A stretch of 64,000 nt of DNA from Pegoplata infirma (lineage: Eukaryota; Arthropoda; Insecta; Diptera; Anthomyiidae): NCBI GenBank assembly GCA_963921195.1, contig OY992536.1:100776778-100840777 (forward strand). Direction: 5' to 3'. Within the stretch, counting starts at the first letter, position 1, and each line of letters begins with the position of its first letter. The translations under genes and the position numbers were made by a program. Shown here piece after piece: positions 10,681 to 20,918 of the stretch. A model generated the notes under the pieces. It saw only the letters and a program-made list of their open reading frames with translations, searched no databases and was not told the origin of the DNA.

Positions 10681-10721
10681 TCGACACGTGTTTCGGAATT
10701 TGTCAAGATTCCATTGTCAAG
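10681..10721 (-). ncRNA. Hammerhead-ribozyme-like core (degenerate), copy 1
   Basis: On the minus strand: CTTGAC, then a GGAAT...ATTCC stem with a CTTGACAA loop, then CGAAACACGTGTCG. This is the order of a hammerhead (CUGANGA, helix II, GAAA). The first box reads UUGACAA instead of CUGAUGA, so cleavage activity is doubtful. Hammerheads are known in Penelope-like terminal repeats. Confidence 0.45.
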
Positions 10722-10905
10722 ATTATTTAGCAAAAATAGAAACGATATACTACAAAGTAGCAAACGAGTCTAATGACAAATCGTTTGTGCACAAACTAAA
10801 ACATTAATACATATTCGACTCTATCCACAATGTGAATTAGAAAGACGAAGAAATTGTACTATGTTAGTAAGTAACGATTGTCAATAACCAACAAAAATAA
10901 ATAAT

Positions 10906-10946
10906 CTTGACAATGGAATCTTGACAAATTCCGAAACACGTGTCGA
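10906..10946 (+). ncRNA. Hammerhead-ribozyme-like core (degenerate), copy 2
   Basis: Same 41-nt sequence as copy 1, forward, in the first direct terminal repeat. The perfect GGAAT/ATTCC helix and GAAAC box are intact. The CUGAUGA box is diverged. Confidence 0.45.
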
Positions 10947-11445
10947 TTAAGTCTTGCAAAAATGACCAACATAAATAAATTTAAAACAAAAAATAATTTT
11001 CTTGAAAATTATGCTATGAGAATATCATGGTTTTAATTAGTAAAGAAAATAATGACCTCGAGCCAGAATAAACATCCTCACAAAATATAATATTTTAAAG
11101 GTCGAATAAAACAATTTTTATTTATTAATAAAAATTAATCAGAATTTGAACATAATGGTTGGCACGCCATAGTGATGAATAGCCCTAATAATGGTATAAT
11201 TTCATTCACAACAACAAAAAACATATTGTTGTAGTCCAATGGACTATCGTATGTAAAATGTTTTAAATATTTTTGTTGGTTATTGACAATCGTTACTTAC
11301 TAACATAGTACAATTTCTTCGTCTTTCTAATTCACATTGTGGATAGAGTCGAATATGTATTAATGTTTTAGTTTGTGCACAAACGATTTGTCATTAGACT
11401 CGTTTGCTACTTTGTAGTATATCGTTTCTATTTTTGCTAAATAAT

Positions 11446-11486
11446 CTTGACAATGGAATCTTGACAAATTCCGAAACACGTGTCGA
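11446..11486 (+). ncRNA. Hammerhead-ribozyme-like core (degenerate), copy 3
   Basis: Identical to copy 2, in the second direct terminal repeat 540 bp downstream. Identity across three copies suggests one recent origin rather than independent drift. Confidence 0.45.
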
Positions 11487-11683
11487 TTAAGTCTTGCAAA
11501 AATGACCAACATAAATAAATTTAAAACAAAAAATAATTTTCTTGAAAATTATGCTATGAGAATATCATGGTTTTAATTAGTAAAGAAAATAATGACCTCG
11601 AGCCAGAATAAACATCCTCACAAAATACAAATTGGGAAAATCTAAAAAAAAAAAAATTTTTTAGATTTGACATGGAATGCCCC

Positions 11684-12577
11684 ATATGTTTCTGAGTGTA
11701 GGTTTATATGTTTCTTAGTGTAGGGTATTTGAAATTCTCTATTTAATATCTTAAACTTCCCCACATTATTAAATTTTTATGAATGCATTAAATTTTTTTA
11801 CTGAATTTTAACTAAATTTTAACATATTTTTTTTAATACATTCCATCATAAAACTAAAACCTATTTTGTTTCTAAAGCTTCACACTAACATAATAAACTC
11901 TTTAACAAAAACTTAATGAATATTTATTTTTTTAATTCTTTGTATACTCGTTTTTTTTCTCCTCTACACCTTAAAATATACAATTTTTTTTGCAAATATT
12001 GTGTGGTGTCTGCCAAAAATAAAAATGTAAAAAAAAAATTATAATGAAATTATTGTTATGATTATTACTTCTATTAATTTGTTTTAATTTATTAAAGTTT
12101 GACATACATGGCCTCCTCTTATATTGTTTAAAAATATATAAAAAATTATAAAAACAACAATACATAAAATTTGCGGTATCTTTTTATAAAAATTTTTTAA
12201 CGTTAAAATTTTTTGCTAATTTGATTTTTTTTTATATTTTTTTTTGCTAAAAACAAAAATTTTTTAAAACAGCAAGAAACCCGTTTTTTTCTTAATATAG
12301 CTGATTTTTTTATTAACAAATTTATGTTAAAAATGTCAATATTTTATTTTTAATGCATAGATTTTTTTTTTGCTGTTGTTAAAATTTTATAAAACAATTT
12401 TGTTTTTAACCTTTTAATGCCAGGAATTGGGAAAAAAAGACTCTAATTTACACAGTTTAAAAAAAAAAAATTTTTCAGTAAGAAATTTTAGTTAATGGCT
12501 GAATGAAAACTTTACTTTCATGCAAAAATCCTCAAAGCAGACTGAAAAGATAGCTTTCCTAAAATGACGGATCTATT
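11684..12577. other. AT-rich region, no gene found
   Basis: Long poly-T/A runs with a 64-codon reverse frame at 11971-12165 of low complexity. No TIR pair, RNA or domain recognised. Confidence 0.5.
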
Positions 12578-12730
12578 ATGGATCTTGATTTAAGTTTAAG
12601 ACCGAAACGCTTTAAACATGATCACTGAATAAGAAACTGACATAAGATCATTAAAATTTATATAAACCGATTGACTCAAAACCCATTTTGAACCATTTTA
12701 AGTACTTTTTCAATGCAAACTATCGCATTT

Positions 12731-13185
12731 CCAATTGTATTTCAGAAATTATCAATTGTATTTCAGAAGTTATCAATTGTATTTTAGAATTTATCAATTG
12801 TATTTCAAAAATTATCAATTGTATTTCAGAAGTTATCAATTGTATTTTAGAACTTATCAAATGTTTTTCAGAAATTATCAATTGTATTTCAGAAAATATC
12901 AGTTGTATTTCAGAAACTATCAATTGTATTTCAGAATTATCAATTGTATTCCCGAAATTATCAGTTTTATTCCAGAAATTATCAATTGTATTTCAGAATC
13001 TATCAAATGTATTTCAGAAATTATCAATTGTATTTCAGATATATCAATTGTATTTCAGAAAATTTTAATTTGTATTTTAGATAATACTTATCAATTGTGT
13101 TTTAGAAATTATCAATTGTATTTTAAAAAAAATTATCAATTGTATTCAGAATTTATCAATTGTATTTCAGAAACTAACCTGCGTA
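12731..13185 (+). repeat. 21-bp minisatellite, forward array (~21 units)
   Basis: The unit contains TATCAATTGTATTTCAGA with scattered substitutions and some length variants. Because 21 is a multiple of 3, the array stays open in several frames and yields artefact peptides with a 7-residue period (INCISEI-like). Confidence 0.9.
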
Positions 13186-13199
13186 AAACAATTGAAAAT

Positions 13200-13515
13200 T
13201 TTTGAAATACAATTGATAATATCTGAAATACAATTGATAAATTCTGAAATAAAAATGACAATACAATTGATAATTTCTGAAATACAATTGATAATTTTTG
13301 AAATACAATTGATAGTTTCTGAAATACAATTGATAATTTCTGAAATACAATTTATGAAATACAATTGATAGTTTCTAAAATACAATTGATAGTTTCTGAA
13401 ATACAATTGATAATTTCTAAAATACAATTGATAGTTTCTGAATTACAATTGATAATTTCTGAAATACAATTGATAACTTCTGAAATACAATTGATAATTT
13501 CTGAAATACAATTGG
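13200..13515 (-). repeat. 21-bp minisatellite, inverted array (~15 units)
   Basis: Same unit as the forward array in reverse complement (CTGAAATACAATTGATAA). It is shorter than the left arm, so the arrays have expanded or contracted independently. Confidence 0.9.
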
Positions 13516-13668
13516 AAATGGGTTGGTTTGCGTAGGAACAGTACTTAAAATGGTTCAAAATGGGTTCTGAGTCAATCGGTTTATTTAAATTTTAATGATC
13601 TTATGTCAGTTTCTTATTCAGTGATGATGTTTAAAGCGTTTCAGTCTTAAATGTAAATCAAGCTCCAC

Positions 13669-14560
13669 ATTGGATATCCGCCAATTTTCGCATTTGCTTC
13701 ATAAATGTATGTATTGTTAGAGCGCCATTTTTTTTTGTATAGCAAAAAGTCTTTCTTCCGATTTTAAACGTCCGGGCTAATTTTATTCTGCTAGACCTTA
13801 AAAATATTTGGTACAAATTTGAGGCTAATTGGATAAAGGTAACAGTTGGCGCCCGGTGATGACAATTTCGGATTTTTGAAAATTGAATTTGATGCGCTGA
13901 ACACGAATATCAAAAATTTTTTTTATCGATCGAAAGGTTTTTCCTACGGTCAAGAAACTAAAAAAAAATCTAAAATTTTTTTCCTTAACCTTTCAAAGCG
14001 CTTAAGACAAACTTTCATTTAAAATTAATTTCAGCCAAATCGGGTAATTTTAGCCCGTCGATCAAAGTTTTGGTTTTTCAGAAAATTTTTAAGTTTGTCT
14101 TAAGTTCTATGAAATGACTGAGAAACAGAAAGTTCGAGTTATTTTTTAATACTGGAACATTGGAAAAATCCTGCCTATTTTGCAAATTTCAAATTGCGAT
14201 ATCTCAAAAACCGCTCTACCGATTTTAATTAAAAAATGTTATTCGTGTCCGGCGCATCAAAATTTATAGATATAATGAATCACAAGAAATATTTTAGTTA
14301 AATTTTCAAATATCCAAAACTTTGAATGCCTGGAGCCATGGCTTAATTTTCCTAAAATTTGTACCACATACGTTTTAGGACTAGAAGAATAAAAATTTGC
14401 GCAGAAATTCAAAATCGGACCATTACTTTAAGAAATTTTAAAAGTACCAATTTTTTACCCCTATTTACATTCTTAGAATTGAATATGCCTTTAAGTCTGT
14501 TTTGTTCCGATGAAGTTTCCAACATTTTAAAATGAATTATTTGAAAAGATCGAAAACTGA
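13669..14560. repeat. Dispersed repeat E ('TGGTACAAATTTGAGG' family)
   Basis: It shares an ordered set of phrases with 55966-56890: TGGTACAAATTTGAGG, GGCGCCCGG, GATTTTTGAAAA, GCGCTGA-CACGAATATCAAA, TTTTTCCTACG-TCAAGAAA, and 'CGATATCTC-AAAACCG'. A weaker relative lies at 41531-42080. The right side contains the inverse of some phrases, so this is probably a decayed foldback. Non-coding. Confidence 0.5.
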
Positions 14561-14671
14561 TCATAGTTCACTTTTTACACACACTTAGAGAAGAAGCATG
14601 ATTACGACAACCATAATGGAGGGGCAACATTGTATGATTGATAACTTTATCATAATAATTATGATCTTCAC
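14561..14671. other. Short host segment split by M2
   Basis: Contains ATGATTACGACAACCATAAT; a related inverted phrase (ATGATTGTCGCAATTCAT) lies past M2 at about 15522-15540, so a small inverted repeat was probably separated by the M2 insertion. Confidence 0.35.
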
Positions 14672-15502
14672 TATACCCTAGACCACACTCTGGTACGGGG
14701 TATATTAAGTTTGTGCTGATGTTTGTAACTACCCGAAATATTGGTTCTAGACCCACTTTTAAGTATACTGGTCGATTCAGAATCACTTTTTGAGGCGATT
14801 TAGCGATGTCCGTCCGTCTGTCTTTCTGTCTGTCCATGTAAACATTGTAAACACGATACAGGTCGCATTTTTTATCAATTGACTTGAAATTTTAAACCTA
14901 AGCCTCGTTTGGCACAAGGACGGAGCCTATTAAAATTGGAAAAAAATCGGTCCATATTTAGACCTAGCCCCCATGCAAAGGTCCTCTTTAGTTTTGGCTC
15001 AAATGACTCTAATAACCGCATTGTAATAAGTATCCTTTCGAAATTTAGTAGGTAATCATGTTTCATCAACACAAATTCCATTCCGAATTTTAAAGAAATC
15101 GGACCAGTTCTTTTTGTAGCCCCCATACAAACCACCTTGCCGATTTTCACATAAATCTTTAAAATTTTATAAAAATAGAAAATATTTAATTAAAATTCTG
15201 TTTGTGTATGTTAAACGCATAATTTAATACCCTTATCAAATCTGATTATCATCGGACCATTTTTGGACTAAGGCCCCATGTGAAAATTTCGCCCGATATT
15301 TAGTTAAAACGGTTTATTGTCAACAAAAAGAAGCATATTTCACTAAAATTTTATTTGTGGGTGTTTTTTACACTTATTAAAGGTTTGACAAAATATAGAT
15401 CTAATCAGTCCATGTTTGAACTTGGGACCAATTTTCCAGGAAACTCTGGTGTAGGGTATTATATGGTCGGTCTTGACCGACTATAATTTTCTTACTTGTT
15501 TT
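14672..15502 (-). mobile_element. Mini-me-like element M2, reverse orientation
   Basis: It starts with TATACCCTAGACCACACTCT and ends with the inverse of ACAAGTAAGAAA plus TCGGTCAAGACCGAC (here CGGTCTTGACCGACTATAAT). A short GTCY microsatellite lies at 14814-14836 beside GATTTAGCGATGTCCG. It is colinear with 39091-39900 (opposite strand) and 50886-51730 (same strand), all 810-850 bp. Frames of 89 and 91 codons here read repeat sequence. Confidence 0.75.
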
Positions 15503-15956
15503 TTAATTGTTGATGATCATAGTATGATTGTCGCAATTCATATGTGTGACCAAATGGATTCAATTTAGTGTCCTGCAATCATGTTCCAATCATGTTTATT
15601 CTCTCTGGACCGATTTTGATGATTTTCTTTTTTTTATTTGTAGATTATTAAATTCCTTAGTAATTATCGTGGTAGTTTTTTGAAATTTTGACATAATTTT
15701 GTTTTTTTATGAAAGAAGAAAATTACATTTTTTAATTTCTAATGTTTATATTAGCATAATTACAACAAAAATCAATATTTTTCAAAAACTGGTCACGTTA
15801 AGTACTAGAGAATTTAATAATCTACAAATAAATAAAAAAATTTCAAAATCAGTTCAGTAGTTTTTGCTGTACAACTGCAACTATTTATATTTTTATAGCT
15901 GTTTAAAAATTGCTCACGTTAAGTTTAGCAATTTTTAACAGACCCAGTGTTAAAAA
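15503..15956. repeat. Imperfect inverted repeat, unassigned
   Basis: TTATTTGTAGATTATTAAAT (about 15637-15656) returns inverted as GAATTTAATAATCTACAAAT (about 15809-15828). 'GACCGATTTTGA' and 'CAAAATCAGTTC' also pair further out. It is an old foldback of about 250 bp with no identified ends. Confidence 0.45.
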
Positions 15957-16520
15957 AAACAAGTAGAAAGGTTAAATTCGACTTTGCCGAATCTATGAAT
16001 ACCCTCCACAATGCATTTTTTTTAATGCGTAGTACATTTTTTAACGTGAAAAAATTAACAATTTTGATTGGAAATATTTTATGTTGAGTAAAAAACTTTT
16101 TTTTTGTAATTTTTTTTTTTTTAAAAAAAAGAAAAATTATTATTTTTTTTTTGGAGTGTAAAATTTTTTCGAGTGTAATGTTTTTTTTACTGTAAAAATA
16201 TTTCTTAGTGATTGCACGTACGTATGTACACAAAATATTGTCATTTTTGTAAAAAAAAAAACTAAATTTTTTTTTTGAGTGTAAAATTTTTTTTGAGTGT
16301 AAAATTTTTTTCGAGTGTAATTTTTAAGTTACCAATGCTTTTAAAACTAAACCAGTTTAAAAAGCATTGCTTTAAAATTAAACAAGTTTGAAAAGCATTG
16401 TTTAGTTACCACCAATGCTTTTAAAACTTGTTAAAACACGTGGCATTTTAGATGAAACTAATCTGAAATTCAGGGTTTTGCTTATAACTTTTGAACCACT
16501 GGACCGATTGAGCTGAAATT

Positions 16521-16715
16521 TAACACCAGACAGACCCGTGGAACGGCAAAGATACTTGCCAAGCTTCAGTAGTCTCATTATTGTCTTTCGAAAGTTATCG
16601 TGGTTTTTATCTCGTAAATTTAACACCAGACAGACCCGTGGAACGGCAAAGATACTTGCCAAGCTTCAGTAGTCTCATTATTGTCTTTCGAAAGTTATCA
16701 TGGTTTTTATCTCGT
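16521..16715. repeat. Recent 100-bp tandem duplication inside M1
   Basis: TAACACCAGACAGACCCGTG begins at 16521 and again at 16621. The two units are almost identical through TCTTTCGAAAGTTATC and TTTTTATCTCGTAAATT, differing at about one position. Other M1 copies have a single unit, so the duplication is specific to this copy. Confidence 0.9.
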
Positions 16716-16880
16716 AAATTCGCAAAACACCTTGCCGAAATTTACTCTTTTGCTCATAACTTTTGAACCACTGGACCGATTTGGCTGGATTGCAATACCA
16801 ACCTGACCAGGTAAATGACAAACATATATGCCAAACTTCAGTAGCCTCTGTAAAGTCTTTCAAAAGTTAGCGTGTTTTCT

Positions 16881-16922
16881 ACGGACGGACAGACAGACGG
16901 ACGGACGGACGGACGGACGGAC
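16881..16922. repeat. (GACG/GACA)n microsatellite in M1
   Basis: About ten tetramers before the core ACATCACTAGATCG, in the usual M1 position. Confidence 0.9.
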
Positions 16923-17055
16923 ATCACTAGATCGACTTAAAATCGATCGAGGATCATAAATATATATACTTTATGGGATCCTAGACCAATATTTCGAGGT
17001 GTTACAAACGGAATGACAAACTTATATATACCCTCTATCACTAGAGTGGAGGGTA

Positions 17056-17789
17056 GTGTGGCCCATCAACATATAGAAAAATACCAAGTATAACTCACAA
17101 CTGAACGTACCTCAAAATATGATAGATGGCATCGTAACGAACAATTTGCGCCAAATTTCAGCACCCTACAACGATTGGAAGGGGATGCTAACTGATCATA
17201 AGTGTTTGCAACCTCCAAAGAAATCTTGAAAAATTTTTTGCTGCAATCTTAAAAATAACCATATGGAATGGTAGCGTAACAAGAGCACATAATTCACATG
17301 TGGTTATTTTGTCCTAAGATTGTCCTTAAACAAAAAAAAAAAATAGATATTAATAAAAGCGGAACCCTGCATTTCACTAAAACCGCTGTAACTTAAAAAC
17401 TATGCGGACCATTAAGTTGCGATAAAGTTCATTTGAAAGGTAATACAAATATCTTTAATTTGAGTATAATATCAAAAAACATTTTTTTTGTTTTTTTCCT
17501 AATCGAAACTAAAATGTCCCTATTGTCCTTTGTAGGCAACCTTAGGGCAAAATAGCCATATGTGACTTATGTGCTCTTGTAACGATACCATTCCATGTAG
17601 TCATTTTTAGGATTGCAAATTTTTTTTTTTTAGATTTCTTTAGAGGTTGCAAACACATGTGATCACTTAGCATCCCCTTCTAATCGTCGTAGGGTGCTGC
17701 AATTTGGCGCAAAATATTAGTTACGATACTATCTTTCATTTTTGAAGGTACGTTGACCTGTAGCGAAGCAAAAGGAATTTTGGGCCACC
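17056..17789. mobile_element. ~734-bp foldback element in the M1 terminus
   Basis: The left end GTGTGGCCCATC matches the inverse of the right end TTTTGGGCCACCC. The arms pair over about 280 bp: ACGTACCT...; GGGTGCTG/CAGCACCCTA; TGTTTGCAACCTC; GAGCACATAA/TTATGTGCTC. It is inserted in the M1 end. The flanks CTAGAGTGGAGGGTA and CTAGTGGAGGGTA form an imperfect 13-15-bp direct repeat, longer than usual for a MITE. A 61-codon frame in the right arm is not a gene. Confidence 0.7.
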
Positions 17790-17806
17790 CTAGTGGAGGG
17801 TATAAA

Positions 17807-18330
17807 CAAGTAAGTAAATGCCGAATGTATTGATACCTTCCACAATGTGCATGGATTATTTGCAAAAAAAGTTTATTTAAAAAACAAAAATTGGCGAAAA
17901 AAAAATTCGGCGCAAAAATTTTTTTTTGGTGAAAAAATTCTTGAAAACTTATTTTTTATGTAAAAAATAAGTTTGTACTTATTGAAATAACTTTATTTGA
18001 TTCTGTTCACATATGTCAACCACCAGCCGAATTAAAGAGTTTTTGTATTTTTTGGTTATATGGAATTTACCAAAATATTCGAGGTGTCCTTACATTTGCG
18101 TTCATAACTATTGAACCGCTGAATCGTTATGGCACAAACGCATTACCAAACTGTTCGAGACAATAACAAGTAAACGTGATAAGTGTCAGCCATTTCTGTG
18201 TAATATTTTGGCCGATATGGACATTTTAACAGACAGACACAAACACGGACATCGCTAGAATGTCTTATAATTGACCACTGATCAATAAGTAATACTACTA
18301 TATATACTGGGATTCGATTTATATAACTTA
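17807..18330 (+). mobile_element. Mini-me-like element M3, decayed
   Basis: AAGTAAATGCCGAATGTATT, GATACCTTCCACAATG, CACATATGTCAACCACCAGC, 'CGAATTAAAG', GAGGTGTCCTTACATTTGCG, 'TTGAACCGCTGAA', then GACATCGCTAGAATGTCTTA and TATATATACTGGG. The same series occurs at 38320-38665 and, inverted, at 49305-49735 and 50495-50885. The microsatellite is reduced to a few tetramers. Confidence 0.65.
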
Positions 18331-19586
18331 AAATGATCAAGCGCACGTGCTATTGCTTATTGTTCGCACCTTAAGGTATGCTACAAAAAATCATTGAAAA
18401 TGCAACAAAAGATTAACATAAAACACAGGCTGATCAGTAAACATCTAAATTCATATTCTGTTTTAGTTTTAACAACTCCACCTATTTGTATGATAAATAC
18501 TAATTTGAATGATTAAAAAACACAGTCGATTTAATCAAATTTACTAAATTTAAAATATTTTTTATCTGTGGAGGTTAAATATTTGTTAATGTATTAATAT
18601 ATTACTGCCCCGAAGGGTTAAATGTGTTGCTAGTGTGGGGGGGATTTTCGTTGTTGTTCTCAATATTGTAGTTTCAAAACTGAGACGACAAACTGTCTGT
18701 TGCGATATTGTTGCTGGTTGAGAATCTCGTGTGCAGCAGCTGGCTACAAAATCTTGTATACAATTCAATATAAAAAAAAATTGTTTAACATTTTAACACT
18801 TCTACGAAATGCCAAACAACATGTTGAGTATTACAAACAACTACACTTTAAGAAAATAACTGAAATAATTTTTTTTTTGTTTTTTGTAAATAAATCGTAA
18901 TTTCAAAAGCACTATGGGGCTTAAAATATATAAAAAAGGAGGAAATTATAAAAATTTCAGATTTTAAATGAAAATGTTAAATTGGAATTTTAAAATTAAA
19001 GATTTTTAAATGAATTGGAAAACTCAATTGGAAATTTATCAGTGGTAATTTAAACTTAAAAAAAGATCCATGGAAATTTAAAAACATTTTCGTTGAAATA
19101 TCAGAACAGATTCGGCAATTCTTTCACCAAAACTTTCATACGATAGCTCACTAAAAATTTAGTAGATTCCGTCCAATTCTGATCTTGTCGTTAGACAGCT
19201 TAAAAAACCGAGTCTAATAATTTTGTTTGTCTAAAAATCGTTGCGGACTCACTGGAAATTAATTTCTTTCAGATCTCAAATAATCAATTTCTGTGGCATA
19301 GTCCTCACAACTTAATAAATTTAACAACTTTTTGAAAAATATAAAAAAAAAATCTAAAATTTAATGTGTTTATGTAGTCATTGTTTGTTAGATTTTTATC
19401 TGCAGCTGTAAATTTATTTTGATTTTTTTGCTACTAATATTTATTTACAAGTATTTCCAAAAATAGCAGAAATTCCACAGACATTTTTAGTCATTTAACA
19501 AATCAGTTTTTTTTCATTCATACATTTGAACATATTATTCATTCATAAATTGTATTTTCTATATTTAGTTATTTAATTATAATTTA
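18331..19586. other. Unique-looking AT-rich region, no gene supported
   Basis: 18600-18760 is less AT-rich (GGGGGGGATTTTCGTTGTTG, GTGTGCAGCAGCTGGC). It has opposed short frames of 60-66 codons but no recognisable domain or splice structure I could trust. The rest is low complexity. This is one of the few stretches that may be non-repetitive host DNA. Confidence 0.4.
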
Positions 19587-19943
19587 CACAGTGATACAAA
19601 GTTGAACTTTCCAAATCGGAATGGATTGAAACCAAACGCAAATGAAAGTTTGCGTTTTTCACAACAAAACCCTCAACGGTTTGTTTTAGTTCAGTGCTAG
19701 ATTATTTTTACACGCATTAGAAAGAAATTTGTGATTTTAAATCATTTAAAATTTTTGTATACTAAATATGTCCTACTTTAGGCGCCCCTGATGATGTCCT
19801 TATTGGACATGTGGGGTCCAGCGACCAAACTTAAGCTTGAAATTACGTTAGCTATAACCGGCATGAATTTGTCTGCAATAAAACACTGTGCACCGTTGCG
19901 TATCATTGTTATTTAAAGGTAATTCCAAAATTAAGTATACGCC
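19587..19943 (+). mobile_element. CACAGTG-ended MITE (family CAC), copy 1
   Basis: It begins CACAGTGATACAAAG after TTA and contains AAATCGGAATGGATTGAAAC, TAGTTCAGTGCTAGATT, TATGTCCTACTTTAGGCGCC, TTATTGGACATGTGGGGTCC and a terminal part with GTTGCGTATCATTGTTATTT. Other copies lie at 22385-23362, 24192-24515 and 60662-60903. The TTA flank and CACWGTG end suggest a PIF/Harbinger-type target, but without a transposase this is tentative. Confidence 0.6.
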
Positions 19944-19997
19944 ACTTATACAGTTTTCAAGTAATTACACTTTGCTCGAATTTTACAGTTTTTAATT

Positions 19998-20832
19998 CGA
20001 GTTAATTCTAGTACGCTGAACTCAATGGTGCTAGCCGTTTTTCGAAGTTAGCGCTCGTATTCGCGATAATCGCGATTTAAAATTTTGATGTACAATAAGA
20101 ACGATATTTTTAAACTTTTGCGATAATTTTTAAATTTAAAACCATTCAAGTGTGTTAAACTAACATAACAAACCATAAAACCGTGATTTTTTTTTCGCGA
20201 AAAACATTTTTGGTTCGCGAAAAATCTTTATTTTCGTGAAAAAATTGTTTTAATACAAATATTTTTAGTTTGAATTGAATTTTCGAAAGCCATCTGGTAA
20301 AGCTAGTCGGTGTACACTAAATTCCATTGTAATTCAGTTTTTTGTAAAGTAAGCGTATGTATTAGCGATATTCGCGAATTTTTTTTTGATTATTTTTAAG
20401 TAAAAAAAATTGTGTATTTTTTTATATTATTTAGACAATTGTTGAATTTTTATCATCGTAACTCTAATGAATATACAAAAAAAAATTTATTCGCGGAAAT
20501 TTTTCTCGCGAATTTTTTTTGCGAAATTTTTTTTCCAATTTTTTTTTTTGCTATAATTTTTTAAAATGTGTAGTATACGATACATTTCGGACACAACGTT
20601 GTTGGAAAAAAAGTTTTTTTCGCGGATTTTTTTTTCGCGGAAATTTTTTTTTCGCGAAAAAAACAATGCATTTTCTAAATTTATGTTTAAAAACTATCCC
20701 AAAAGCATAAAAATTGAGTTTTTGTAGTACCTAGGCTTTACAATTTTAAATCGCGAATATAGCGAATACGAGCGCTAACTTTGAAAAACGGCTAACACCA
20801 TTGAATTCAGCGTACCCGAATTAGCTTTACCA
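19998..20832. mobile_element. Foldback element with GCGCTCGTATTCGCG arms and a third internal end copy
   Basis: The left arm reads GTACGCTGAACTCAATGGTG then GCTAGCCGTTTTTCGAAGTT and GCGCTCGTATTCGCG (20009-20080). The right arm (20737-20832) is its inverse, ending CCCGAATTAGCTTTACC. A third, forward copy of the right-end sequence (GGTAAAGCTAGTCGGTGTAC) lies inside at about 20297-20375, so an element end was inserted or duplicated internally. The interior carries many TTCGCGAA/TTTTCGCG motifs. The 63-codon frame at 20519 is not a gene. Confidence 0.65.
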
Positions 20833-20918
20833 ACAGGGTGCCCAGCTTGTTAATTTTTGCGACTAGCACAGTGTTATTATTAAATTATAATAAAAGTTCA
20901 CCAACTTCAAATATATAT

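Larger units (their letters stand above)
10484..11626. mobile_element. Penelope-like element relic with direct and inverted terminal repeats
   Basis: The same ~180-250-bp module A occurs three times: inverted at 10484-10733, forward at about 10895-11150, and forward at 11441-11626. Module B (10734-10893) returns inverted at about 11263-11440. The layout is A(-)B(+) A(+) C B(-)A(+). Direct repeats around a body with an extra inverted end piece are characteristic of Penelope-like pseudo-LTR structures. A 15-bp direct repeat, ACAAATTGGGAAAAT, flanks it (10469-10483 and 11627-11641), and the host foldback sequence resumes exactly after it. No reverse transcriptase remains. Confidence 0.7.
9290..11683. 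mobile_element. Long foldback element (GGGGCATTCCA family), left-truncated, split by a Penelope-like insertion
   Basis: Left arm (about 9290-9585) and right arm (about 9600-10483, then 11642-11683) are inverted copies: GAGGGGTCATTAGTGAGACC inverts to GGTCTCACTAATGACCCCTC. The right terminus is GGAATGCCCC at about 11674-11683. The complete left terminus is missing here but is seen at 20919 in a sister copy. Frames of 149 and 74 codons on the minus strand (9574-10190) follow the arms and have no domain, so I do not call them genes. Confidence 0.75.
12578..13668. mobile_element. FB-like foldback element with 21-bp tandem repeats in both arms
   Basis: Outer arms of about 150 bp are inverted copies (CTTGATTTA..., GAACCATTTTAAGTACT..., ACCGATTGACTCA). 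Inside them the left arm (about 12731-13185) is a tandem array of a 21-bp unit containing TATCAATTGTATTTCAGA. The right arm (about 13200-13515) is the same array inverted. Drosophila FB elements have this design: long inverted repeats built of short tandem repeats. I saw no clear target duplication. Confidence 0.75.
15957..17806 (+). mobile_element. Mini-me-like element M1, interrupted and internally duplicated
   Basis: It runs from AAACAAGTAGAAAGGTTAAA through the poly-T zone, two CCGATTT/ATAACTTTTGAACCACTGG phrases, the GACR microsatellite (16881-16922) and the core ACATCACTAGATCGACTTAA to TATACCCTCTATCACTAG. It resumes after the foldback at 17056-17789. A 100-bp segment is duplicated in tandem (16521-16620 and 16621-16715). 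Overlapping open frames at 16402-16863 follow this duplication and are not genes. Confidence 0.75.

Noticed and set aside
10484..11626. LTR retrotransposon solo elements
   Set aside because: The direct repeats lack TG...CA ends and a primer-binding site, and an inverted third copy is attached. A Penelope-like layout fits better.
12688..13558. Several open frames (67-156 codons) on both strands with heptad-like repeats
   Set aside because: They are translations of a 21-bp minisatellite. 21 is divisible by 3, so frames stay open on both strands. No domain or start context.
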